Positions 31,300 through 41,082 of a stretch of DNA of 64,000 nucleotides are shown here, in pieces (position 1 is the stretch's first letter; each line of letters begins with the position of its first letter). The position numbers and the translations under genes were made by a program. Origin of the DNA: Metaclostridioides mangenotii (lineage in GTDB: Bacteria > Bacillota > Clostridia > Peptostreptococcales > Peptostreptococcaceae); assembly GCF_017873185.1 (NCBI RefSeq), contig NZ_JAGGJX010000002.1:62001-126000 (forward strand), in the 5' to 3' direction. The notes beneath the pieces were generated by a model. It saw nothing but the letters and a program-made list of their open reading frames with translations, had not been told where the DNA came from and did no database searches.

Positions 31300-31617
31300 A
31301 TGGATCTAATTGGCATAGAAAACATAACTCCATACAAAAACCAAGTAGAATTTTCTATATATAAATTTGACGACGAAATAAATATTGGAGACAAAGAAAA
31401 CTTCGTGTGCGATGTTAAAGTTGTCATTATGGAAGTAGAAGACTCTTTAGTTGAGAGGCTAGGGATAACAACCCAAGCTTTAGCTATAGTAGAAAACTAT
31501 GGCGAATACAATAGCCAAAATGACTTCGAAGATAAATTAAATAAATTTATAGTTGAAGAAGTTTTAATAGCGGATCTAAACAAAGAAAATATAGAATTAA
31601 TTTATTCGAAAAAATAA
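31300..31617 (+). CDS. Hypothetical protein, unrecognised (partner of the preceding gene)
   Basis: 105 residues, acidic, no membrane segment. Predicted strands early (YKNQVEFSIYKFD, CDVKVVIMEVEDSLV) and a helix near residue 75. No known motif. The start codon lies 2 bases after the upstream stop, with GGGAG within the end of that gene, so translation is coupled. The tight spacing suggests that the two small proteins act together. Confidence 0.55.
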   Translation: MDLIGIENITPYKNQVEFSIYKFDDEINIGDKENFVCDVKVVIMEVEDSLVERLGITTQALAIVENYGEYNSQNDFEDKLNKFIVEEVLIADLNKENIELIYSKK

Positions 31618-31636
31618 TACAATGTAATGAATAAAT

Positions 31637-31685
31637 AAAAAGGATATCTTAAAGTGATTAGTATTCACTTAAGATATCCTTTTTA
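31637..31685 (+). terminator. Strong terminator after the two-gene unit
   Basis: AAAAGGATATCTTAA... pairs with ...TTAAGATATCCTTTT, with inner AGTGA/TCACT, followed by TTTTTAATT. Confidence 0.9.
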
Positions 31686-31699
31686 ATTAATTTAGGATA

Positions 31700-32060
31700 T
31701 AATAAAAAAATACATAATAAATCAAAATATCTAATCATAATCAAAATTACAAACTAATCATATAAAAAATCCCAAAAAACTAAATCATATAAAAACAAAA
31801 TCAGAATCAGATATAAAAATAATAAAAACAAAATAAAAAACGAAATCAAAATCAGATATGAATTTAAAATAAAAAACGAGATCAGTTATATAAAACAAAA
31901 CCAAATATATTATGAAAACAACTAGAAAAATAATAATATAAAAAACAATTAAATGACTTCAAGCATAAAAAATAAATTTTCAAATGAAATATTAAAATAG
32001 ATATGAATCGTCATGGAGTGGGTAGGTTAGAAAAAAGGTTTGCAAGTAAAAAAAGTTTAG
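31700..32060. other. A-rich spacer with degenerate direct repeats
   Basis: The 570-bp gap 31618-32187 has a terminator at its left end and a phosphate-type promoter at its right end. Between them the plus strand is strongly A-rich and T-poor with repeats of the type AAATAAAAAACGARATCA (31831-31848 and 31867-31884, 36 bp apart) and AATCAGATAT. No open frame longer than a few tens of codons has a ribosome site. Confidence 0.6.
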
Positions 32061-32067
32061 CCAAGAT

Positions 32068-32139
32068 TTAACAAAAACTTAATGCAATTATAATTTTTAA
32101 CATACATTTAACACTACAAAACTCGAAATTTGGTAAAAT
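32068..32139 (+). promoter_or_regulatory. Pho-box promoter of the Na/Pi cotransporter gene
   Basis: TTAACA (32068-32073) and TTAATG (32079-32084) are spaced 11 bp apart, and TTAACA (32097-32102) and TTAACA (32108-32113) likewise. This is the direct-repeat pattern bound by PhoP dimers in Gram-positives. TGG-TAAAAT (32131-32139) serves as extended -10, starting 26 bp after the last repeat start. The same spacing is found at pstS and pstC. Confidence 0.7.
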
Positions 32140-32187
32140 ACAAGAGGTGTAAAAAGGTTCTGAAAACTCTTAAGGGGAGGAAATACA

Positions 32188-33816
32188 TTGGAAATTACAA
32201 TCAATTTGATGGGAGGATTGGGTCTATTTCTCTATGGAATGAATTTAATGGGAGATGGGCTTCAAAAATCTGCAGGGACGAAATTAAAAAAAATAATTGA
32301 ATTACTTACAAGTAATCTGATTATGGGTATTTTAGTTGGTACAGGAGTTACTGCGATTATCCAAAGTTCAAGTGCTACTACTGTAATGGTTGTAGGGTTT
32401 GTTAACGCGGGAATTATGACATTAAAGCAGGCTATCGGCGTTATAATGGGTGCTAATATTGGGACAACTGTAACCGCCCAATTAGTATCTTTTAACCTAG
32501 ATGGTATGGCTCCAATTGCCTTAGGAATAGGTATCATTATATATTTATTTGCTCATAGTGCAAAGGTCAAAAACCTTGCTGAGGTTTTAATCGGTTTTGG
32601 TATATTATTTACAGGTATGGAGTTTATGAAAGGTGCTGTCGAGCCTTTAAGAGATTATAAGGGATTTACGGATTTACTGGTTACTTTTGGCAATAAACCG
32701 ATACTTGGTTTATTGCTTGGATTTGCGATTACCGCGATAGTACAGAGTTCAAGTGCATCAATGGGTATGTTGGTTGCACTTGCTTCAGAAGGGATTATAC
32801 CGCTTGGAGCTGCATTGCCTATACTGTACGGCCAAAATATAGGTACTTGTGTAACTTCACTGCTATCGAGTATTGGTACAAATAAGAATGCAAAGCGAGC
32901 TGCAGTTATGCACTTGATTTTTAATATCCTCGGTACTGCTATATTCTTGTTGTTGCTTAACAAACCAGTTGTGGCTTTAGTTACATCTTGGGACCCAGGA
33001 AATGTGGCTAGACAAATAGCAAATACTCATACGCTGTTTAATATTTTATCTGTTATAGTGTTGATGCCATTTAATAGTCTTATAATCAAACTAGCTATGA
33101 AGTTGGTACCAGATAAAGAGGGCGATGAAGATGAGGATGAAGCTAGAATAGTTAAGTATATAGATAGTAGAATGATAGAGACTCCAACAATAGCTCTCGG
33201 AAATACAGTTAAAGAAACTGTTAGGATGAGTGAAAAAGCAAGGGAAAGTTTGAATGCGGCTATGGGAGGATTACTTGAATTATCTCAAGAGGATATAGAT
33301 AGATCTTACAGGCGTGAGGGTCTTATAAATGATTTGCAAAAACAAATATTAAATTATCTACTGGATCTTTCGAAGGCGTCATTAGATGACGACGATAGAG
33401 AGACTGTAGATACTTTATTTAATACAGTTAATGATATAGAGAGAATTGGAGATCACGCTAACAATATAGCGGAACTGTCTCAAGAAGCTGTCGATTCTAA
33501 AATAGTATTCTCTGAAGAGGGAAGAAAAGAGCTAGAAGAGATGTACAGCAAAGTTATAACTGGATACAATTATGCAATTGAGTCGATAAAGAAGGACGAT
33601 GTTGAGCTTGCTTATAAAGTCCTTAGAATAGAAGAACATGTCAACATGCTAGAAAAATCATGTAAGGCAAATCATATGAGAAGATTAAATGAAAATCTAT
33701 GTAGTATTGAAAATGGGGTTATATACATAGATGTAGTAGGAAATTTAGAAAGAGTATCTGATCACGCTGTAAATATTGCACAACAAGTTATTGCTCAGAG
33801 AATTGGAAAGATATAG
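32188..33816 (+). CDS. Na/Pi cotransporter with C-terminal PhoU-like domain
   Basis: 542 residues. The N-terminal ~310 residues are the duplicated NptA/PNaS transporter: each half has the QSSSA signature (QSSSATTVMVVGF near residue 55; QSSSASMGMLVAL near residue 188) among hydrophobic helices. The C-terminal ~200 residues are a PhoU-like helical domain with VNDIERIGDHANNIAELS and NLERVSDHAVNIAQQ. It imports phosphate with sodium, and the PhoU part may sense phosphate status. Start TTG with AAGGGGAGG seven bases upstream. Its promoter carries Pho-box repeats, so it should be induced on phosphate starvation with pstSCAB. Confidence 0.9.
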   Translation: MEITINLMGGLGLFLYGMNLMGDGLQKSAGTKLKKIIELLTSNLIMGILVGTGVTAIIQSSSATTVMVVGFVNAGIMTLKQAIGVIMGANIGTTVTAQLVSFNLDGMAPIALGIGIIIYLFAHSAKVKNLAEVLIGFGILFTGMEFMKGAVEPLRDYKGFTDLLVTFGNKPILGLLLGFAITAIVQSSSASMGMLVALASEGIIPLGAALPILYGQNIGTCVTSLLSSIGTNKNAKRAAVMHLIFNILGTAIFLLLLNKPVVALVTSWDPGNVARQIANTHTLFNILSVIVLMPFNSLIIKLAMKLVPDKEGDEDEDEARIVKYIDSRMIETPTIALGNTVKETVRMSEKARESLNAAMGGLLELSQEDIDRSYRREGLINDLQKQILNYLLDLSKASLDDDDRETVDTLFNTVNDIERIGDHANNIAELSQEAVDSKIVFSEEGRKELEEMYSKVITGYNYAIESIKKDDVELAYKVLRIEEHVNMLEKSCKANHMRRLNENLCSIENGVIYIDVVGNLERVSDHAVNIAQQVIAQRIGKI

Positions 33817-33833
33817 TTAATGGCTTAATCCTG

Positions 33834-33842
33834 TGGTATAAT
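33834..33842 (+). promoter_or_regulatory. Extended -10 promoter for pgi
   Basis: TGG-TATAAT in the 58-bp gap before pgi; no good -35 at 17 bp. Confidence 0.55.
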
Positions 33843-33874
33843 TTCAATAGAGTATAAATACGAAAGGTTTATTT

Positions 33875-35221
33875 ATGAATATGATAAATTTTAATTATAA
33901 AAAAGCTATTGGATTTTTTTCACAAAATGATATAGATTCTATGCAGAAAAGTGTGGATGATGCACACTCTATGCTTCACAATAAAAACGGATTAGGAAAT
34001 GAATATTTAGGATGGATGGATCTCCCTAGAGATTACGATAAGTCTGAATTTGAAAAAATAAAAAAGTGTTCTAAAAAAATACAATCAGATTCGGATGTAT
34101 TATTAGTAATTGGTATAGGGGGGTCTTATTTAGGTGCCAGAGCAGCTATAAATATGTTGGGGCATACTTTTAGTAATGAGCTAGATAAAGATGTTAGAAA
34201 GTCTCCTAAAGTTTATTTTGTTGGAAATAACTTAAGTTCTACTTATATCAATGATATCTTAGATTTGATAGATCAAAAAGACATTTCAATTAACGTTATA
34301 TCAAAATCAGGAACCACAACTGAACCTGCTTTGGCCTTTAGAATATTTAGAGAATATGTTGAAAATAAATACGGTAAAGAAGAAGCAAAAAATAGAATAT
34401 ACGTGACTACTGACAAAGAAAAAGGTGCACTTAGAAAGATGGCTGAAAATGAAGGCTACGAAACCTTTGTTATACCTGATGATGTAGGAGGACGATATTC
34501 AGTGCTGACTGCTGTAGGACTTTTACCTATTTGTGCATCTGGATTTGATATAGATAAGATCATGGAGGGAGCAAACGATGCTAGAGTTAAGTTTGAAACT
34601 CCAGATATAAAGTCGAATGATTGCTATCAATATGCAGTAGTGAGAAATATACTAAATAACAGTGGTAAAGATGTTGAGTTGCTAGTTAACTACGAGCCTC
34701 AACTTCACTATATAAGTGAATGGTGGAAGCAATTATTCGGTGAAAGTGAGGGTAAAGATCATAAAGGTCTATTCCCTGCATCTGTAAACTACTCTACGGA
34801 TCTACACTCAATTGGCCAGTATATACAAGATGGTAAAAGAATAATGTTTGAAACTGTTTTAAATGTTGAAAATACAAAGCGTGAATTAAAAATACCTTAT
34901 GTTGAAGAGAACCTGGACGGGCTTAATTTCTTGGCTGGAAAAAGTTTGGATTTTGTAAATTTTAAATCGTATCAAGGGACAATTCTTGCACATAATGATG
35001 GTGGCGTTCCCAATTTAATAATAAATATTCCAAATATGGACGAGTATAATTTTGGATATTTAGTGTATTTCTTTGAAAAGGCATGTGCTATAAGTGGTTA
35101 TTTACTTGGAATAAATCCATTTGATCAGCCTGGAGTAGAGGAATACAAAAATAATATGTTTGCACTTTCGGGCAAACCGGGATATGAATCACACAAAATA
35201 AAATTAGAAAAGAGATTATAA
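33875..35221 (+). CDS. pgi: Glucose-6-phosphate isomerase
   Basis: 448 residues, the length of the short Firmicutes form. Signatures: [12 protein letters not shown] (about 74-85), the phosphate loop [14 protein letters not shown] (about 145-158), the catalytic Glu in [24 protein letters not shown] (about 272-295) and a closing Lys/His region. It interconverts glucose-6-phosphate and fructose-6-phosphate in glycolysis. It seems to be a single-gene unit with its own promoter and a terminator. Confidence 0.97.
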   Translation: MNMINFNYKKAIGFFSQNDIDSMQKSVDDAHSMLHNKNGLGNEYLGWMDLPRDYDKSEFEKIKKCSKKIQSDSDVLLVIGIGGSYLGARAAINMLGHTFSNELDKDVRKSPKVYFVGNNLSSTYINDILDLIDQKDISINVISKSGTTTEPALAFRIFREYVENKYGKEEAKNRIYVTTDKEKGALRKMAENEGYETFVIPDDVGGRYSVLTAVGLLPICASGFDIDKIMEGANDARVKFETPDIKSNDCYQYAVVRNILNNSGKDVELLVNYEPQLHYISEWWKQLFGESEGKDHKGLFPASVNYSTDLHSIGQYIQDGKRIMFETVLNVENTKRELKIPYVEENLDGLNFLAGKSLDFVNFKSYQGTILAHNDGGVPNLIINIPNMDEYNFGYLVYFFEKACAISGYLLGINPFDQPGVEEYKNNMFALSGKPGYESHKIKLEKRL

Positions 35222-35251
35222 GTTAAGTTTAAATTAAGATTTAAAGAATAT

Positions 35252-35307
35252 AATGAAATCATACTAAGTGAGACATAAGTTAACACCTAGATGATTTCAT
35301 TTTTTTA
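35252..35307 (+). terminator. Terminator after pgi
   Basis: AATGAAATCAT (35252-35262) pairs with ATGATTTCATT (35291-35301), followed by T7. Confidence 0.85.
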
Positions 35308-35384
35308 TACATAAATTTATTAAATTTGTTATAAAATATAAGGCGAAATGGTGTAAGAATATATTATAGATTGGAGAGGATATT

Positions 35385-36461
35385 ATGTTTCGAAACAAAT
35401 TAATTAAAATAACCATTTTGGTTGCTGTCATTTGTTCTATATTAAGTTCTGCAGCAACGGTATTAGTTCTAAAGAATACTCTTTTTAGTACAGATGGCAC
35501 ATCAAAATCTCAAGATATTGTAGTAAATGACACTGGGAAATCGGAAAATGTATACCAAGCAGTAGCAGAAAAAGCTACTCCATCAGTAGTTGGTATCACA
35601 ACAACAAGTGTAGATAGAAGCGGTGGATTTTTCCCTTCTGAAATGAAAGGAGTCGGTACAGGAATAATAGTAGACTCTAAAGGATATATCCTAACAAATT
35701 CACATGTTGTTTCAGACGGAAAAGCTACTAGTGTAAACGTATTATTTAACGATGGTTCAGATACATCGGGGAAAGTGGTTTGGTACGATTCACAATTGGA
35801 TTTAGCGATTGTAAAAGTAGAGAAAAGTGGTCTTTCACCTGCTGAATTTGCAGACAGTGATAAGATTAAAGTCGGGGATATATCGATAGCAATAGGTAAT
35901 CCACTTGGACTCGAATTCCAAAAAAGTGTTACTCAAGGTATAATAAGTGGACTTGATAGAAGTATAGAGACTGAGCAAGCTAAAATGACTGGGCTTCTTC
36001 AAACTGATGCAAGTATAAACTCAGGTAACAGTGGTGGTCCACTTCTTAATAGTAAAGGTCAGGTAATCGGCATAAATACTGCAAAAGCATCGCAAGGAGA
36101 AGGTATGGGATTTGCAATTCCAATAAATACAGCTAAGAGTATAGTTAAAGAGGTTATAGAAAACGGTAAGTACGAAAAAGTTACATTAGGAATAAAAGGA
36201 ATGGACTTAACAAATTATGAAGAGGCTACAGGAATGGATTTAGAAGCAAAAGATGGTGTATATGTAGCTGAGGTAATAGCAGATTCAACTGCAGATAAAG
36301 CAGGAATTAAAGCAGCGGATGTAATAGTTAAGATTGGCGGCACTAAAGTAACTGGAATGAATGATTTAAACAAAACACTTTACGGATATTCAAAAGGTAA
36401 AAAAGCTGAAATAGTACTAAATAGAGGCGGAAAAGAAGTTAAGTTAAACGCACAATTCTAG
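35385..36461 (+). CDS. htrA: HtrA/DegP-type membrane-anchored serine protease
   Basis: 358 residues. One N-terminal membrane anchor (about residues 6-31), then a trypsin-like domain with the triad His in LTNSHVV, Asp in DLAIVKV and Ser in SINSGNSGGPL, then a single PDZ domain (about 265-355, with VAEVIADSTADKAGIKAADVI). It acts outside the membrane in quality control of secreted or surface proteins. GGAGAGG precedes the ATG. Monocistronic, followed by a terminator. No CssRS-like genes are adjacent. Confidence 0.95.
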   Translation: MFRNKLIKITILVAVICSILSSAATVLVLKNTLFSTDGTSKSQDIVVNDTGKSENVYQAVAEKATPSVVGITTTSVDRSGGFFPSEMKGVGTGIIVDSKGYILTNSHVVSDGKATSVNVLFNDGSDTSGKVVWYDSQLDLAIVKVEKSGLSPAEFADSDKIKVGDISIAIGNPLGLEFQKSVTQGIISGLDRSIETEQAKMTGLLQTDASINSGNSGGPLLNSKGQVIGINTAKASQGEGMGFAIPINTAKSIVKEVIENGKYEKVTLGIKGMDLTNYEEATGMDLEAKDGVYVAEVIADSTADKAGIKAADVIVKIGGTKVTGMNDLNKTLYGYSKGKKAEIVLNRGGKEVKLNAQF

Positions 36462-36500
36462 ACATAAAATAAAATCTAATCTCTATAATAAAATAGATTT

Positions 36501-36574
36501 AAGGCTATTATTAGATATAAGTATTCATATATGTGAAATTGAATATATTATATCTAACAATAGTCTTATTTTTT
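36501..36574 (+). terminator. Terminator after htrA
   Basis: AAGGCTATTATTAGATATAA pairs with TTATATCTAACAATAGTCTT (near-perfect), followed by ATTTTTTG. In the rest of 36462-36833 there is only AT-rich sequence with a TATAAT at 36753-36758 that may serve the next operon. Confidence 0.85.
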
Positions 36575-36833
36575 GCTAAATTTTTATAAAAGATTAACAG
36601 TTTTTAAAGTTTAATTAATGAATGAATTAAATATAAATATAAAAATAGGTATAAAATAGCATGAAAAATTTATGAGCATGAAAATCAAGGTTAAAAATTT
36701 AATATTACTTAAAAAAGTATAGACAAAATTATAACGAATATAGTAATATATATATAATGAAGTTTGTTAAAAAATAATTAATATAGTTATTTAATAGTGA
36801 AAGTATGTAATCAACTGTTAGGGGGTAAATTTT

Positions 36834-37742
36834 ATGGATACATTTGTAATAAATTTACAAAAATGTAGCATACATGATGGACCTGGAATAAGAAGCACAG
36901 TATTTTTTAAGGGGTGTCCTCTTAAATGTACATGGTGTCATAATCCTGAGAGTCAGGCGTATTCAAAAGAAGTTTTGTACAATGAAGAGAAGTGCTCTAG
37001 GTGTGAAGCTTGTATAAAAATATGCCCACATGGTGCAATATACAGAGACACTGAAAAAGTATGTCTAGATTTTGAAAAATGCGAGCAGTGTGAAACTTGC
37101 CTTGACTACTGTATAAACAATGCAAGAGAAATGGTGGGTAAGCAGTATACTCCAAAAGAACTGGTCAATGAGCTGTACAAAGATAGAATGTTTTATGAAG
37201 AGTCTGGCGGTGGAGTTACTCTTTCTGGTGGAGAGGTAATGGCACAGGATATGGACTATATAAATGAGGTTGTAAAACTTTGCAGGGGCAAAGGTTTTCA
37301 CATAGCTATAGATACTTGTGGTTATGCAAAGACGCAAAACTACGAGAGAATATTAGAATACACAGATTTATTTTTATACGATATTAAGTTAATAGACGAT
37401 GAAAAACACATGAAATTTACAGGTAAGTCTAATGATTTAATACTTAAAAACCTGAAATTTTTAAGTGATAATAAAGCAAATATAAACATAAGAATACCTC
37501 TAATAGTAGGGGTAAATGTAGATGATGATAATCTAGAGGTTAAAAATATGATAGAGTTTTTAAAACCTCTAAATATAAAAGCAGTAAGCCTTTTACCTTA
37601 TCATAATATAGGAAAGCATAAGTATGAGAAGTTATACAAAGCTTATGATGGCGATGAGTTTGAAAAGCCAAGCGACGAAAAAATGGAAGAGATAAAAGAT
37701 TTGTTTGAACAAAATAATTTTAATACTAAGATTGGGGGATAA
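36834..37742 (+). CDS. Glycyl-radical enzyme activase for HypD (radical SAM)
   Basis: 302 residues. The radical-SAM cluster motif CPLKCTWC (CxxxCxxC, about residues 28-35) follows the family opening IHDGPGIRSTVFFKGC. Two ferredoxin-type four-Cys clusters come next (CSRCEACIKICPHGAIY and CEQCETCLDYCINNA), as in activases of choline lyase or hydroxyproline dehydratase type. GGGVTLSGGE binds SAM. It installs the glycyl radical on the next gene product. GGGGG ribosome site. The stop is 4 bases before the hypD start. Confidence 0.92.
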   Translation: MDTFVINLQKCSIHDGPGIRSTVFFKGCPLKCTWCHNPESQAYSKEVLYNEEKCSRCEACIKICPHGAIYRDTEKVCLDFEKCEQCETCLDYCINNAREMVGKQYTPKELVNELYKDRMFYEESGGGVTLSGGEVMAQDMDYINEVVKLCRGKGFHIAIDTCGYAKTQNYERILEYTDLFLYDIKLIDDEKHMKFTGKSNDLILKNLKFLSDNKANINIRIPLIVGVNVDDDNLEVKNMIEFLKPLNIKAVSLLPYHNIGKHKYEKLYKAYDGDEFEKPSDEKMEEIKDLFEQNNFNTKIGG

Positions 37743-37746
37743 GAAT

Positions 37747-40116
37747 ATGTCTAGAGGTACATTTGAAAGAACTAAAAAATTGAGAGAGCAAAGCATCAAT
37801 GCAGAGCCACATATCTCTATGGAGAGAGCAATCTTAATGACAGAAGCTTATAAGAAGTATGAAGGAAGTGTGGAAACACCAATACTGCGTGCTTTATCAT
37901 TTAAACATTATATGGAAAATAGAAGTTTACCTATAAATGATGGAGAACTTATTGTTGGAGAAAAGGGTGACTCTCCAAATGGAGCCCCTACATATCCAGA
38001 ACTTTGTTGTCATACACCTGAAGATTTAGATGTAATGAACAATAGAGATATTATAAGCTTTTCTGTTTCGCCAGAATCAAAAGGAATTCATGAAGAAGAA
38101 ATAATACCATTCTGGAAGAAGAGACAAATAAGAGATAAGATGCTTAAATCTATGACTAGTGAGTGGCTGGATGCTTATGAAACTGGTATATTTACAGAGT
38201 TTATGGAGCAAAGAGCCCCAGGCCATACAGTATGTGGAGACACAATATACAAAAAAGGATTTTTAGATTTAAAGCAAGATGTTATAAACAGGATTGCTAG
38301 ATTAGATTTCTTAAATGATCCAGAGGCATATGATAAAAAAGCAGATCTAGAAGGTATGGGAATAGCTTGTGATGCAATGATCGCTTATGGAAAAAGATAT
38401 GCTGCAGAAGCAAGAAGACTAGCTGCAATTGAAACTGATGAAAATAAAAAGAAAGATCTTCTTTTAATAGCTGAGACTTGTGATGTAGTGCCTGCTCATA
38501 AACCAGAAACTTATCATCAAGCTCTACAGATGTACTGGTTTACTCATATAGGTGTAACTACTGAGCTTAATATTTGGGATGCGTTCACACCAGGTAGATT
38601 AGATCAGCACCTAAATCCTTTCTATGAAAAAGATGTAGAAGATGGAATTTTAGATAGAGACAGAGCACAAGAGTTACTTGAGTGTTTATGGATTAAATTC
38701 AACAACCAACCAGCACCTCCGAAAGTTGGTATAACGCTAAAAGAAAGTAGTACTTACACAGATTTTGCGAATATAAACACTGGTGGGGTAAATCCAGAGG
38801 GGCAAGATGGGGTAAATGAAGTAAGTTATATAATACTAGACGTAATGGATGAAATGAAGCTTATACAGCCAAGTTCGAATGTACAGATTAGTAAAAAGAC
38901 TCCTCAAAAATTTTTAAAAAGAGCTTGTGAGATATCTAGAAAAGGATGGGGTCAACCTGCTTTCTACAATACTGAAGCCATAATCTCAGAGCTTATGGAA
39001 GCCGGAAAAACTATAGAAGATGCTAGACTTGGCGGGACAAGTGGTTGTGTTGAAACTGGATGCTACGGAAAAGAAGCTTACGTACTTACAGGATATTTCA
39101 ATATCCCGAAAATGTTAGAGCTCGCATTAAATGATGGATACGATCCAATATCTAAGAAACAAATAGGTATAAAAACTGGAGATCCTAGAAATTTCAAAAC
39201 TTATGAAGAATTGTTTGACGCATTTAAGAAGCAGATGCACTATCTAATAGATATAAAAGTTGAAGGGAATTCCGTAATAGAGAGATTGTACGGAAAACAT
39301 ATGCCATCTCCGTTAATGTCTACAATAGTTGATGATTGTATAGAAAAAGCTCAAGACTACCAAAGAGGTGGATCTAGATATAATACTAGATACATTCAAG
39401 GAGTTGGTATAGGGACTATAACAGACTCTTTAGTAGCTATTAAGTACAATGTATACGACAAAAAAAAGTTTGATATGGATACATTACTTAAGGCTATAGA
39501 TGCAAACTTTGAAGGTTATGAAGCTATACTAAATATGGTGTTAAATAAAACTCCTAAGTATGGTAATGATGATGACTATGCAGATGAAGTAATGCAAGAA
39601 GTTTTTATGGCTTACTACAATGAAGTTACAGGAAGACCTACAGTAGCAGGAGGACAGTACAGAGTTGATATGCTTCCAACAACTTGTCATATATACTTTG
39701 GTGAAGTTATGGGTGCTAGTCCAAATGGAAGGCTTTCTGCAAAACCACTATCAGAAGGTATATCGCCAGAAAAAGGCGCTGACACTAATGGGCCTACAGC
39801 AGTAATTAAATCATGTGCTAAGATGGACCATTTAAAAACTGGTGGAACATTGCTTAACCAAAGATTTGCACCATCTGTAGTTGTAGGGGATGGAGGTCTA
39901 GACAATATGGCTAACTTAGTTAGATCGTATTTCAGTATGGATGGACATCATATCCAGTTCAACGTATTTGACAAAAATGTACTTCTAGAAGCTCAAAAGA
40001 ACCCTCAAGATTACAAAGATCTTATAGTTAGAGTTGCAGGGTATAGTGATCACTTTAACAACTTAAGTAGAACATTGCAAGATGAGATAATAGGAAGAAC
40101 TGAGCAATCTTTCTAG
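37747..40116 (+). CDS. hypD: trans-4-hydroxy-L-proline dehydratase (glycyl-radical enzyme)
   Basis: 789 residues, the length of C. difficile HypD. The catalytic Cys434 and Glu436 lie in GGTSGCVETG, Asp278 in NIWDAF, and the radical Gly765 in RVAGYSDHF near the C terminus. The opening (MSRGTFERTKKLREQSINAE) and closing (LQDEIIGRTEQSF) match HypD as I recall it, not choline or glycerol enzymes. It removes water from hydroxyproline to give pyrroline-5-carboxylate. The ATG at 37747 follows GGGGG, 4 bases after the activase stop. ProC, which uses its product, is next. Confidence 0.95.
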   Translation: MSRGTFERTKKLREQSINAEPHISMERAILMTEAYKKYEGSVETPILRALSFKHYMENRSLPINDGELIVGEKGDSPNGAPTYPELCCHTPEDLDVMNNRDIISFSVSPESKGIHEEEIIPFWKKRQIRDKMLKSMTSEWLDAYETGIFTEFMEQRAPGHTVCGDTIYKKGFLDLKQDVINRIARLDFLNDPEAYDKKADLEGMGIACDAMIAYGKRYAAEARRLAAIETDENKKKDLLLIAETCDVVPAHKPETYHQALQMYWFTHIGVTTELNIWDAFTPGRLDQHLNPFYEKDVEDGILDRDRAQELLECLWIKFNNQPAPPKVGITLKESSTYTDFANINTGGVNPEGQDGVNEVSYIILDVMDEMKLIQPSSNVQISKKTPQKFLKRACEISRKGWGQPAFYNTEAIISELMEAGKTIEDARLGGTSGCVETGCYGKEAYVLTGYFNIPKMLELALNDGYDPISKKQIGIKTGDPRNFKTYEELFDAFKKQMHYLIDIKVEGNSVIERLYGKHMPSPLMSTIVDDCIEKAQDYQRGGSRYNTRYIQGVGIGTITDSLVAIKYNVYDKKKFDMDTLLKAIDANFEGYEAILNMVLNKTPKYGNDDDYADEVMQEVFMAYYNEVTGRPTVAGGQYRVDMLPTTCHIYFGEVMGASPNGRLSAKPLSEGISPEKGADTNGPTAVIKSCAKMDHLKTGGTLLNQRFAPSVVVGDGGLDNMANLVRSYFSMDGHHIQFNVFDKNVLLEAQKNPQDYKDLIVRVAGYSDHFNNLSRTLQDEIIGRTEQSF

Positions 40117-40196
40117 AGGTAATTTAGTATAAATTATATATTGATTTAATTTGTAGAAAATTTGAAATTTATATATAATATAAGCATGGCTTATCA

Positions 40197-40232
40197 CAAT
40201 AAGCTAACTCTAAAATTAGAGTTAGCTTATTG
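40197..40232 (+). other. 17-bp perfect hairpin between hypD and proC
   Basis: CAATAAGCTAACTCTAA (40197-40213) pairs perfectly with the sequence at 40216-40232. It has no T-run after it, so it may be a weak terminator, a 3' stabiliser of the hypD mRNA or a processing site that separates hypD from proC. Confidence 0.7.
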
Positions 40233-40269
40233 AATTGTTACAATAATTATTTAAAAGGAGAAATTTAAT

Positions 40270-41073
40270 ATGAAAACTCTAGGAATAATAGGTTCAGGAA
40301 ATATGGCAACTGCAATATTAGGTGGGGTACTTAATGCAGGATTAGTAAAACCAAATGATGTAACTATATCAGACTTAAATCAGGCAGCTCTTGATAGAGT
40401 AAAAGCTGATTACGGTGTGAATACTACAAAAGAATCAGCAGAAGTTGTTAAGAATTCTGATGTAATAATAATTGCGCTTAAGCCTAATGTAGTTGAATTA
40501 GTTTTAGGACAAGTGAAAGACTACATAGATACAAATAAAATAATTGTTTCAATAGCAGCAGGTAAAACTATTGCATCTTTAGAGGGAGCAGTAGGATCAG
40601 ATAAAAAAGTTATCAGAACAATGCCAAATACTCCAGCACTAGTTGGTGAAGGAATGGCTGGATTATGTAAAAATAAAAATGTAACAGATGAAGAGCTTGT
40701 AGAGATAAAAGCGCTATTCGAGGCTTTTGGACAAGCAGAAATAATACCAGAGTCTCTAATGGATGCAGTTATCGGAGTAGGTGGATCAGCGCCAGCACAA
40801 GTATTTATGTTTATAGAAGCAATGGCAGATGGTGGTGTAATGGCAGGTATGCCAAGAGCTCAAGCTTACAAATTTGCAGCACAATCAGTATTAGGATCAG
40901 CTAAGATGGTACTTGAAACTGGAAGACACCCAGGCGATTTAAAAGATATGGTTTGCTCTCCAGCGGGAACTTCAATTGAAGCCGTTAAAGTTCTTGAAGA
41001 AGAAGGGCTTAGATCAGCCGTTATAAAAGCTACAGTAGCAAGTGTAGATAAATCTATCGAAATGAGTAAGTAG
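40270..41073 (+). CDS. proC: Pyrroline-5-carboxylate reductase
   Basis: 267 residues, normal. The dinucleotide motif GIIGSGNMA is at residues 5-13, the conserved RTMPNTPA near 118, and the C-terminal signature SPAGTSIEAVKVLEEEGLR (about 236-254). It reduces pyrroline-5-carboxylate to proline with NAD(P)H. Next to hypD it completes conversion of hydroxyproline to proline, which Stickland fermenters reduce for energy. AAAGGAG precedes the ATG. Confidence 0.97.
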   Translation: MKTLGIIGSGNMATAILGGVLNAGLVKPNDVTISDLNQAALDRVKADYGVNTTKESAEVVKNSDVIIIALKPNVVELVLGQVKDYIDTNKIIVSIAAGKTIASLEGAVGSDKKVIRTMPNTPALVGEGMAGLCKNKNVTDEELVEIKALFEAFGQAEIIPESLMDAVIGVGGSAPAQVFMFIEAMADGGVMAGMPRAQAYKFAAQSVLGSAKMVLETGRHPGDLKDMVCSPAGTSIEAVKVLEEEGLRSAVIKATVASVDKSIEMSK

Positions 41074-41082
41074 GTAGTTACC

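Noticed and set aside
36594-36599. TTAACA upstream of the hypD activase as a Pho box
   Set aside because: Single hexamer without an 11-bp-phased partner or a -10 at the right distance.
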